Of a DNA stretch of 64,000 nt, positions 52,811 to 61,469 are shown piece by piece (the stretch's first letter is position 1; every line of letters begins with the position of its first letter). Below the pieces are notes generated by a model. That model saw only the letters and a list, made by a program, of their open reading frames with translations, did no database searches and had not been told where the DNA came from. Position numbers and translations under genes: made by a program. Source of the DNA: Periplaneta americana (lineage: Eukaryota; Arthropoda; Insecta; Blattodea; Blattidae); contig NC_091117.1 in assembly GCF_040183065.1 (NCBI RefSeq), positions 106,513,501 to 106,577,500 of the forward strand, given 5' to 3'.

Positions 52811-54319
52811 GCGCGGATCGGAGGCTATAATGCAGGGCATTACCACAGGCATACAAAATGTGAAAATGCTGTAGTGATAGATAGTTTCAATATATTTCTG
52901 ACCGCGGCTGTTTTATCAATCCTCTTAATTATTGGAAATGTGGAGTTAAACCCTGGGCCTGGCTCTAGGGAAGGAAGAGATAACAGTGATGAAGTGTTTC
53001 AAAGAGAATGGATAAACTATATGAAAGAAACGAGAGAAGACAGACAGAAAGCAAGTGTTCTACTAAATAAAGTTTCAAATGACTTAGATACACTAGTTAA
53101 TAGGTATAATGAAGTGGAAAATAAGTTAAAAGAGGTCATTCAAGAGCAGGTGGTGTTAAAAGCAATAGTGAAAAGATGGGAAATTGAAAGCAGAAGAAAT
53201 AACATTGTTTTCTATGGTGTGGAAGAGGAAAATTATGAAAAAGGAAGTGACACTTGTTTCGTTGTGTTAGACTTATTAACTAAATTTTTCAGACTTAACT
53301 TGGACGTAAGCGCAATAAATAATGCTTATAGAGTTGGGAGAGGAAAGAATAGACCAATTGTCGTGAAATTAAACAGTTATTTCATCAAAGAACACATTAT
53401 GGCTAACACGAATCAACTTAAAGGATCTAAGATTTACATCGAGAATGACTTCTCGAAAGAAATAAGAGAGAAACGAAAGAAATTAGTACCATTATTAAAA
53501 GAAGCCCGCTTTAAAGGCTTTAAAGCAAGCTTAGTGAATGATAAAATAAAGATAAATGGGAATATAGTCGACCTAGAATTCCTCAAAGATAAAAATATTG
53601 AGGATGTATTGAGCAGCTGCAAAAATAATAGAAATACGAAAATGGCGACAGATAGAAATAGATCATCCTCTCCACATAACGCAAACAGAAGAAGAAGTGG
53701 GTCACGAAGTAGAAAATCTAGAAGCGTAGAGAGAACCGAGCAGATAAGTAATGCTACTGATAGGCTTCAGGAATCTGAAAGAACAAATTGGAGAATGGAT
53801 GGGCTTACAGGAGCGAAAGAGTTAATAAGCTACTTAGATAAAACTGAGAACGATGTTAACAGAAATCCCGACAGACGAAACAAGAGTGGAGAAGGAAAAC
53901 CTAGTTTGGAAGAAGTTACAGGAGCCAGAGAGGATGCTGTTAGGGGAAGTGTACCACAGGCTACCAGGGAGGGTAGTCCGAGGAGCTCGAGTGGATGTAT
54001 AGCAAGAAGGAGCGGTTTTGGAGCAACTAATGAGGTCAGTGCAAGTGAAGATCTGGTGACACAGTCTGGTGGAAGTTCGTGGTGCTTGAGAGGAAGTGAA
54101 ACGTCTACTGTAAGGAGAAGCGTTGCTGGATCAAACGATGAGGTCGATGCAGGTGACAATCATTTGCTCAGAGGTAAAATGACACATAGGAACTTTAATA
54201 GAAATAGATATGAACAATCTAATTCGAATAAGGATATAGTTAATGAAAGAATTTACTCGCTAAGAGATAGGCAGCAACAACGAATAAACTTTCCTGCTAT
54301 TAGAAAAATTAATAATTAA
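52799..54319 (+). CDS. LINE-type ORF1 protein with 2A-like N-terminus
   Basis: The frame is intact for 506 codons. Residues 26-46 are hydrophobic, then GNVELNPGP (46-54) matches the 2A recoding motif D-x-E-x-N-P-G-P except that Asp is Asn. A helical, charged stretch (about 70-130) likely forms a coiled coil. RRNNIVFYGVEEE (from 132) to about 258 (VGRGKNRPIVVKL, YIENDFSKEIREKRKKL, DKIKING) is the L1-ORF1-like RNA-binding/RRM fold with its C-terminal domain. An Arg/Ser-rich segment follows (about 283-315, GSRSRKSRS), then a polar tail. Such proteins bind element RNA and chaperone nucleic acids. The first four residues (MSTL) are encoded by the target duplication, so the start is probably borrowed. 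No ORF2 follows. Confidence 0.85.
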   Translation: MSTLARIGGYNAGHYHRHTKCENAVVIDSFNIFLTAAVLSILLIIGNVELNPGPGSREGRDNSDEVFQREWINYMKETREDRQKASVLLNKVSNDLDTLVNRYNEVENKLKEVIQEQVVLKAIVKRWEIESRRNNIVFYGVEEENYEKGSDTCFVVLDLLTKFFRLNLDVSAINNAYRVGRGKNRPIVVKLNSYFIKEHIMANTNQLKGSKIYIENDFSKEIREKRKKLVPLLKEARFKGFKASLVNDKIKINGNIVDLEFLKDKNIEDVLSSCKNNRNTKMATDRNRSSSPHNANRRRSGSRSRKSRSVERTEQISNATDRLQESERTNWRMDGLTGAKELISYLDKTENDVNRNPDRRNKSGEGKPSLEEVTGAREDAVRGSVPQATREGSPRSSSGCIARRSGFGATNEVSASEDLVTQSGGSSWCLRGSETSTVRRSVAGSNDEVDAGDNHLLRGKMTHRNFNRNRYEQSNSNKDIVNERIYSLRDRQQQRINFPAIRKINN

Positions 54320-55178
54320 TTAAGTAAGAATGGTAGACATATTTAAAAAAAATAAATAAGATTTATTAGTGTCGAAGTTTTAATAAATAAAATTGAAACT
54401 AATACTTTTATGAATTTATTAAGTAATAACGGTGTAAATTATTATAGATGATAAAAGTGATAAAAAGATTAAGATGTTATAAATTGGTAAATATTATTCT
54501 TTAATTTGACAGGATGGTACTAAGTTATAAATGTTTAGAAACATAATAGCAATGAATGTAAATGAGTGCATGCGATTGAATTGATTAAAGTGAATTTATG
54601 TTATCATGTAATTAGTTTGACAAATAATGTGTTTAAACAAGTAAGGTGACAGCTGTAATAAGGTTACGTCGAGGATTTTGCTGACAAGCGTAAGCACGAG
54701 GTTAGACACTGCCCTACATATTCACATAGAATGTTCTGATTCAGCTATTCTGTTTGTTCACATATTGTCTGCATCTGCTAACCTCTATGCGATATTTATT
54801 ACATGAAATAGTTAAGTATTGTGTAAACGAGGAACTGAAATTTAAATATAAATATGACTGTGGTAAAAGATAATTAGATGAATATAGCAGCAAGGACGAT
54901 TTATATACACTTGTTTATTATAGAAAAAAAAAAGAGAATTTCTATCTTAGCATGTAAACAAGTTTTGAATGTGTAAAAAATAAATGCGATAGGGTGAAAA
55001 CTTGCACTAAAACCAGAAGTAAGTGTAAGTTAAACCAACATAAGTTGAATAATTATATGATAGAAAATTTGTTATTAAATTATGTAAATATTGTGTATTA
55101 TCATTATTTGTGAATGTATCAGTTTTAAGATTAAGTTTATGTACTTTTGAACTATTAATAAATAATATCAATATCAAT
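52811..55178 (+). mobile_element. ORF1-only LINE-derived element (half-LINE)
   Basis: Bounded on both sides by the 14-bp duplication ATATGAGCACACTT, the insert is 2368 bp. It starts GCGCGGATCGG and ends in short tandem ATATCA units (ATATCAATATCAAT), a tail style of several non-LTR clades. It has one ORF (ORF1) and about 860 bp of A+T-rich 3' sequence without endonuclease or reverse-transcriptase motifs. It must have been mobilised by another element's ORF2, like the mammalian HAL1 elements. The host site is SINE A. Confidence 0.85.
54320..55178 (+). other. 3' non-coding part of the ORF1-only element
   Basis: A+T-rich, no ORF with reverse-transcriptase motifs in any frame, ending in ATATCA units at the target duplication. 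It is presumably the region recognised by the partner reverse transcriptase. Confidence 0.7.
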
Positions 55179-55278
55179 ATATGAGCACACTTAAATGCAA
55201 TCGACCTGGCCCGGAATCGAACCCGCAACCTGGGGCATAGAAGGCCAGCGCTATACCAACTGCGCCAACCAGGCCCAC
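55179..55278 (-). mobile_element. Target duplication (55179-55192) and tRNA-like head of SINE A
   Basis: After the second ATATGAGCACACTT, minus-strand reading from 55276 gives GGGCCTGGTTGGCGCAGTTG and GTATAGCGCTGG (A-box region), then GCGGGTTCGATTCCGGGCC (B box). It is a tRNA-derived SINE head. A CTGTAA word at 55279-55284 matches the other flank and is probably part of the SINE's own target duplication. Confidence 0.8.
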
Positions 55279-55361
55279 CTGTAACTTATATGGCATTGTT
55301 TCAACTGGTGTTGAAGAATTTATTATGATAACTTTAAACTTCTTTCCAATTAAGACAAGAT

Positions 55362-55607
55362 TTTTAGTAGGTTATTTTACGACGCTTTATCAACAGCTTA
55401 TGTTATTTAGCGTCTGAATGAGAAGAAGGTGATAATGCAGGTAAAATGAGTCCGGGGTCCAACACCGAAAATTACTCAGCGTTTGCTCGTACTGAGTTGA
55501 GGGAAAACCCCGGAAAAACCTCAACCAGGTAACTTGACCCGGGAATCGAACCGGGCCACCTGGTTTCGCGGCTAGACGCGCTAACCGTTACTCCACAGGT
55601 GTGGACC
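55362..55607 (-). mobile_element. tRNA-derived SINE, family B, with target duplication
   Basis: Minus-strand head GTGGAGTAACGGTTAGCGCG and CCCGGTTCGATTCCCGGG-like B box, body GGTTTTTCCGGGGTTTTCCC, tail TAAAATAACC. It is flanked by the exact 12-mer TTAAGACAAGAT (55350-55361 and 55608-55619). Same family as 21231-21480 but less decayed. It lies inside hAT coding sequence. Confidence 0.9.
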
Positions 55608-55619
55608 TTAAGACAAGAT

Positions 55620-56095
55620 CTTGGAACCTAGAATTAAATTCATTTTGAATTTCAATTAATATTTGCACATAATCGTTTAACATGGCTTCATCACGAGCAG
55701 TTTCTATCGTTCGAAAGTAAGCCATATTACTTTCCCGAAACTGACTTACGAAAAGTGTAAGTTTACGACTGAAATCCCGTAATTTATTCAACATATCAAC
55801 ACTGAGCTGGCCTTTTCCCTGAAGAGAGATATTAAAATTGTTGAAGATTAATATCTTTAGTATCTTTATGTCTGGACTCGTAATGACGCATTATGTTATG
55901 TTTCTTTCTACCTTTCAAAATGTTGTGGCAGATAAAGCACTGAGTATTTACTCCAGCAGCTATGAAAAAATAAGCATTTTTCCCATGCAACATTGAAAGA
56001 ATTTGCCTGATCACTACTTTTCCGTCTTTTAGATTCCTCCATACCGTACTGTAGCAGTAGGTAAGCAACGTGAAACAGTTACTGAGAATATGCAC
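55620..56095 (-). pseudogene. hAT N-terminal and middle fragment
   Basis: From 56000 on the minus strand: YFFIAAGVNTQCFICHNILK, GRKKHNIMRHYESRHKD and INLQQF form a BED-type finger (C-x2-C, H-x4-H). Next, 55588-55794 gives MLNKLRDFSRKLTLFVSQFR, ESNMAYFRTIETARDEAMLN and DYVQILIEIQNEFNSRFQDL, a middle helical part of GTF2IRD2-like hAT proteins. Across the SINE the frame continues as SSTPVETMPYKLQ (about 55290-55340). The DDE-bearing segment between the finger and LNKLRDF is deleted. Confidence 0.75.
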
Positions 56096-56305
56096 TGCAC
56101 TCCACTAGATAGCTGAGTGGTCGTTTCCCTCTCCTCTATCTATAGCAAGTCTATGTCATTCTGACGTACCTTCCTCTCCGATTCGGCGAGCAGTAAACAC
56201 AGCTCTCCCGCTCGGAAGGAGCACGCGCGCTCGTTGAGCGCTGTTTGTGCAGGTATGATCTAGAGAGTGGCCACTTTTTCTTTTGCCAGCTGTACATCTA
56301 CTATA

Positions 56306-56795
56306 GCAGGCAGTACATCTTACTTGACGACGATTTGTGTTAGAGGAAGAACAATTGAAGATCTAACATCCTAAATGAGCCAAGTGCCAATATTTCGAAT
56401 TTATTTTATTCAATGTAAGGGAGAAACATCCATATGAGAATATCATACTAAATTGTCTTTCTCGTAGTTCAATTGTAGTAAGTGGCTCATTCGTGCGTCA
56501 AAAGACGGTGTTGTAGGTATCTCAACATGCTTTTCACAGTATCTTTTTGATCAATATCTCAGAAAGTTGTTTTGGCACTTAGCAGATTTAGAATGTTAGG
56601 TCCTCAATTGTTTGTATACATCTGAAGTCTGACTAATGGAATATGTTACTAGTCAGAGATGTATTCAATGGAGGAGAAAAGAAAATGGCCACCTTAAGCC
56701 ATTATCTCCTGGCTTAGTTGCCTCATGAGTGATGCCTTATTGGTATCACTTATTAGGTTGAGATCTACCTTTCGACAGTTGACTAAACAACAACA
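56306..56795 (-). repeat. Dispersed repeat R (GTTTAGTCA family), minus strand
   Basis: Its reverse complement matches 45022-45357 plus 50861-50930: GTTGTTTAGTCAACTGTCG, GCCAGGAGATAATGG, GTCAGACTTCAGATG and AGAGGAAGAACAA. It carries a MITE at 56357-56607 and shows the unoccupied form of the sites where a MITE and a hAT entered the other copy. Confidence 0.75.
56357..56607. mobile_element. MITE with about 38-bp inverted repeats
   Basis: GATCTAACATCCTAAATGAG and the reverse complement of the right end (GACCTAACATTCTAAATCTG) are paired, both continuing to AAGTGCCA. CAATTG flanks both sides. The copy of repeat R at 45330 lacks it. It is non-coding. Confidence 0.75.
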
Positions 56796-56930
56796 ATATT
56801 GAAAAGGAAAATCCGCCAATACCCAGACATTTTGCTGATATGTTTTCAATCAAATTCATTCTCTTCATACCAGGTCAAGTTATTTGTGAGGATTCGAGTT
56901 TCCACATTTAAGCAATTCTATCTTTTCTAC

Positions 56931-57024
56931 TGCCACCACCACTACCACCACCACTACCACCACCACTACCACCACCACCACCACCACTACCACCACCACC
57001 ACCAACACCACCATCACCACCATC
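56931..57024. repeat. (CAC/CTA)n microsatellite
   Basis: CACCAC units with interspersed CTA. The histidine-rich ORF over it is an artefact. Confidence 0.95.
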
Positions 57025-57098
57025 AAACACATTGTCAGTGAAAAACATGTGTTTCAAACGAACTTTAAGATAAATAATTATCTAGCCATTAGAGGTCT

Positions 57099-57110
57099 TT
57101 ATTATTATTA

Positions 57111-57190
<80 letters not shown>
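57099..57190. repeat. (ATT)n microsatellite
   Basis: About 30 ATT units with one GTT variant. Confidence 0.95.
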
Positions 57191-58239
57191 TACACATTGC
57201 CAAGATCACTACTGTGGTATTATGAGAAACAGTATTTCAGCTATTTATCATTGCACTCTAAGAGTACACAATTTCTCTTTACAATGAGAAATACTGTGGT
57301 GATATTTGTGGTGCCTGTGAACGTTATCATAACTGCCGAAGCTTCCAAGATTTTGCACTGGACAGAAGCGATATTCAATGTTCATCAGCTGCCAAAGTCA
57401 CCGGCTAAACATTTCTTGTTTTCGGTGTAGTTGAATGTTCTGTTCATATTATTCCATATTGTGTACAGACAGGTTTGAAGTGTTTTAATATTCGTGACTG
57501 TACTGTTGGACATGTCGTACAATGTCATAGACACAGATAATGCAATAATGAATGAATGAATATCATCATCAACTTGTTGATGTAATTAGAGACTCTCACG
57601 TTTCTATATTCATCATCACATTTATTTACATTCACATTAATTGCAGTACAACAATTCATTTTTTTAGTTTTCCTGTTTCATTTACACCCTCTTCTCTCCT
57701 AGTTAACTCAATTTCGCCCTTAATATGCACTAATATTCTTATTCTCTATGATTTGATAACTTGTCTTAATATTTTCCTCTCATTTAGTGAGTTATTCTCT
57801 TGTTTTACTTAGATCCCTTCACTTCAGTCCTTACCTATTCCCTTTTCTCCTAGTACGATTCATTTCTGTATACTATACTATATTATACAACAATACTGCC
57901 TTCCACTTTCTATCTCTCCTTATCTAGCATCATTCCACTAATTTCCTATTACAGACACCTCTCCTAGTGAAGTCCTTCATTTTAAAACCCTACTTTTCTC
58001 ATTTTTACTTATTCTTACTAGTTTCATTATTAACTCCATTTTAATTCCCCTCATAGGCTATCTTCCATTATTCTATCCATGTCTACAATTACACACTTAT
58101 CTATGTTACAGTTTCACATTATCATGTTCACTTCACTTTTCAAGTTTTGACTTTCTGACTGGTTCGTTGCACGCCGCTGCCTGCACTTATTTATCTGTCT
58201 CATTATCCCTTTCTTTTCTGTGCTTTTGTTGTAACTGAA
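57191..58239. other. Pyrimidine-rich spacer, nothing recognised
   Basis: The 77- and 86-codon ORFs have no motif. The T/C-rich stretch 57640-58200 may be the 3' region of a retroelement, but no domain supports this. Confidence 0.35.
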
Positions 58240-58420
58240 TTCCAGATAAGAAAAATGTTGATGTTGTTACTGTTCTTTTTGTTGTTGTTGTTGTTGTTTT
58301 GTAATGCCTGGCGTTTGACAATAAAGTCATTTGACCTCTTGCACTTCAATATTTTTCGAAGATATTATCATGGTCAGCACTGAAGCACAGATTTTGAGGT
58401 GTTCCGAATCCATTTCTATT
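58240..58420 (+). repeat. Probable 3' end of an interspersed repeat
   Basis: A (GTT)n run is followed by ACAATAAAGTCATTTGACCT and a non-coding stretch that I recall as a common interspersed sequence. The class is unknown and no second copy is in the window. Confidence 0.3.
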
Positions 58421-58497
58421 GTCTTCCTGTGCCAATGAGGAAAACAAAAGGGTGGAATTTTACCACTTCCCATACCATCGTATCAAATCATACGTGT

Positions 58498-58752
58498 AGC
58501 CACCAGCGTAGCTCAGTCGGCTGAGGTGCTTGTCTGTCGATCCGGAGTTGCGTTCGGGAGTGGGTTCAGTTCCCGTGTGGGCTGATTACCTGGTTGGATT
58601 TTCCCGAGATTTTCCCCAACCGTAACGCAAATTTCAGGTAATCTATAGCGAATTCTCGGCCTCCTCTAACCAAATACCATCTCACTATCACCAATAGCAT
58701 CGAAGCTAAATAACCGAGTAGTTGATACAGCGTCGTTAAATAATCCACTAAA
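58498..58752 (+). mobile_element. tRNA-derived SINE with target duplication
   Basis: The head GCGTAGCTCAGTCGGCTGAG (A box) and GGGTTCAGTTCCCG (B box) is followed by GATTACCTGGTTGGATTTTC, AATTTCAGGTAATCTATAGC and the tail TTGATACAGCGTCGTTAAAT. Flanks AAATCATACGTGT (58485-58497) and AAATCATACCTGT (58753-58765) are the 13-bp duplication with one difference. Same family as 32125-32375. Confidence 0.9.
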
Positions 58753-59802
58753 AAATCATACCTGTTCTCCTATGGGCTAGTTTTGATGTAGGTACGCGCT
58801 AGAAATTAGTTCGCAATTCCTTATCGAGATGTTGATCGTTTATGATAATTTAGACAGAAGCAAAATATTATGTTAAAATCATGAACCGAGTTTCGCGATA
58901 TGTTCGGAGGGCAGATATAAGTTATTACAAATCCATTCTCACAAAATTAATATTAATTGTCTAAAATAGGCGGTCTTCCTTTAGGCCTTACTGCTGTATT
59001 TCATGCAAGCAGTAATCAGCGTCACAACCTAACATAACCTACATCATTTTGCATGTAATGTCGAGACTTGTCTCGCCCATTCGTAACCCTACAAAGTTAT
59101 CTCTCTTGTACGTACCCAAGCATACAAATATTATTAATATTTTATTGAACATGTACAATGAATAGAAACACTTGACACCGTAGGGATCGAAGTCTGTGTT
59201 GTAGCGTGGTTGACTGCACAGGCACCAGCATTAAGACGTGTGCGTAATACAATTTTCAAGAAGTGTTTTTAGGATGAATTTTTCAAATAGATTGCATTAA
59301 CTCTAAATATTTTTAAGAAACGCATAATTATATTATTTTTAGAGGGCCAGAGCGCCCTAGATCTCGTGGACATGTGTTGTTTCTCAAATATCCGAGATGT
59401 GTTCAGTAAAAAATTATATTAGCTCTTGTTTATTTTGGATGTAAGTAAATGAGAACAAAAGCTATTTAAGTACAAATTTAGTACGTAATATATTTGTCCT
59501 TCATATTACAAAATGAAAAGAAAAATTGTAAAAGTTTTAAAATGAAAACACTGATATGTTAATGAAGTCCAAAACTACAGGTTCTCGGTGAGCCATCTCT
59601 GTTACGACAAGGCCAGAGAAATATATCTTAATAAAATATTTTTATTTCATCCTCTTCAAGGAAATACGGTCATGACATCACTTAAAATAAGGCGAACATG
59701 TCCACTTTCTCCTACAGACGTGTAAATACATTCATCGATGTCAGAAACACAATAAACTCATTTTAGCCAAAAATGGACTTGTGTGGTTTATCAAATAACC
59801 GA
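58753..59802. other. A+T-rich spacer, nothing recognised
   Basis: No repeat boundary or coding domain was recognised. Confidence 0.4.
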
Positions 59803-59868
59803 TTCTTCTTCTCCTTCTACTTCTACTTCTACTTCTTCTTCTTCTGCTTCTTCTTCTTCTTCTTCTTC
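59803..59868. repeat. (TTC)n microsatellite
   Basis: TTC/TAC units on the plus strand. It may lie at the 3' side of the minus-strand LINE fragment that follows. Confidence 0.9.
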
Positions 59869-59869
59869 A

Positions 59870-60590
59870 TTCTCTCTCGTATTAGACCAATGACCTGTTA
59901 CGGTCTCTCGTCAGCATTTAAGTGGTCTTCCCAGAGATCTTCTGCTCTTAGGATGATAATTCAGATGTTGACGTGCTATACGGGATCGAGCCACTCTTTG
60001 GACATGCTGTTTCCGAGTCAATATATTCCATAGCAGATCTAATGTGTAACTCTTCCAATGTGTTCGTATAGCTTCTTTTATCTAATTGTGTATAACCTGA
60101 TGTAGCCTACGACGTAAAACTTCAATTTCGCTAGCCATAATTCTGGACCCATCACAATTACGTATTGTCCAGGCTTCGCTGCCATATGTTGAAATAGGCA
60201 TAGCCTTACATGCTCTAACTCTTGTATGCTTTTGATTAATTAAAATTTGAAAACCTGACTAATGATACTCATGGAGTTGTTATAATAGAGTAGACCTATT
60301 TCTGTTGGGATATCAGCTTAATTTCTGTAGGAAATGTTGTACCCAGATATTTAAATGAAGATACTTGTTCTTTAGGTTTGTTGTATACACATATTTTACT
60401 TCTAATGGAATATTTTCCTTGGAAAGCCATTACTTTTCTATTGTTAGTACAAATTTTCATGTTATATTTGTTAGCCAGCAGTTTAAATTGATAATTCGGA
60501 AGTTGTAGTTCATCTTCTGATTTCCCAAAGAGTACTATATAATCTGCAAAGAGTAGAATATCTAGATTTAAATTTATGTTAATGTATAAG
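59870..60590 (-). pseudogene. LINE ORF2 fragment, second family
   Basis: On the minus strand, with frameshifts, 60590 to 59900 reads LNLDILLFADYIVLFGKSED (the YADD motif altered to FADY), then NYQFKLLANKYNMKICTNNR, YNKPKEQVSSFKYLGT, RACKAMPISTYGSEAWTI, RNCDGSRIMASEIEVLRR and GRRSLGRP-like decay. FADD..L......E.EL...., F.YLG and YGSEAW are LINE reverse-transcriptase landmarks. The sequence differs from the family at 6395, 39699 and 51566. Confidence 0.75.
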
Positions 60591-60635
60591 GTTACATGAT
60601 TTTTTTTGTTTGTTTTACATTAATTTATTAAAGAA

Positions 60636-60975
60636 CTAGCCGTATCCGTGCGCTGCGCTGCACCAATTAGAAATAAATATAAAGTAATTACATAACTAAA
60701 ATAGGACATTTGATCCAGGGAACATACATGTTTGATAGAAAGAAAAATCGTTTAATATGTTACTTAATTTAAATTGTATTTAAATAATTAAAATGCAATC
60801 ATGTTGGTCCAGAGACCACTCATTTGGTGCAATGACAATTCCTTTAACATGTTTCTTAATTGTTATTACATGCAACCATAGTTTAATGAAGATTGACATC
60901 ATTTAGTTTTAATGTGTATATTTTATATTACTTGCCATATGTTTCCATTGAATTGTGGTAATAACTTTATTTTAA
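60636..60975 (-). mobile_element. Helitron 3' part including MITE-derived segment
   Basis: ACTAGCCGTATCCGTGCGCT is the reverse complement of the Helitron 3' end with intact CTAG. The next 340 bases follow the 17590-17230 sequence, including the MITE-derived part (TTTAATGAAGATTGACATCA). It stops at ACTTTATTTTAA, where the hAT begins. Confidence 0.85.
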
Positions 60976-61469
60976 CTGGGGCGTATTTTGCGGACTACCG
61001 GGGCTACCGGCGGTAGCCCAAGGAAATTACAAAAGAAAAAGTTTATTTATATAATATAATGTAATAATTTTGTATTATTAGTTTTTTCACAGTAATCAAA
61101 ATTAAAGTAATTGTTAGATTTATATGCGCTCTCTGCTCTCGAAAAGAAACAAGTTGTCAAGGCGGCATCGCTAGAGAAACCGCTGCTACGAGGGGTAGCC
61201 TGTGACCGTTCCGCGCACGCTGTCCTGTCGCACAAATGCCTGTTCCACGCTCCCTTCTGTTTCCATCGTGCAGTGTAGGCCGGGCGAGTTGCCGCTCTCG
61301 TGATCGGTTTCTTCGCAGGCGCGAAGCAACAATACGCTTAGTACGCTAGCTCATGAATGTGATTTTGTTCTTGCAGTGCAGTATTTTAAATGTGTGATTT
61401 GTTCGAGTGTCTAAAGAGTTATATTAATTGTGAATTATTAAGTTTTTAATTTCCCAATTAAGTGATATT

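Larger units (their letters stand above)
52164..56257 (-). mobile_element. hAT element (GTF2IRD2-like) with nested SINEs and LINE
   Basis: Termini CAGGCCTGCACAA and (reverse complement) CATACCTGCACAA are flanked by perfect 8-bp duplications. The minus-strand transposase is split: N-terminal finger at 55832-56095, middle at 55288-55349 and 55620-55794, C-terminus at 52428-52747. A SINE inserted in the coding region near 52748-55278, and that SINE received the ORF1-only element. A second SINE sits at 55362-55607. Confidence 0.9.

Noticed and set aside
53830-54159. 109-codon minus-strand ORF inside ORF1
   Set aside because: It is a shadow of the plus-strand ORF1 C-terminal region, with no motif of its own.
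55200-55276. tRNA gene on the minus strand
   Set aside because: It is the head of SINE A, interrupted by another element and nested in a hAT.
56799-57041. Histidine-rich ORF
   Set aside because: The (CAC)n microsatellite is translated as His. There is no domain around it.
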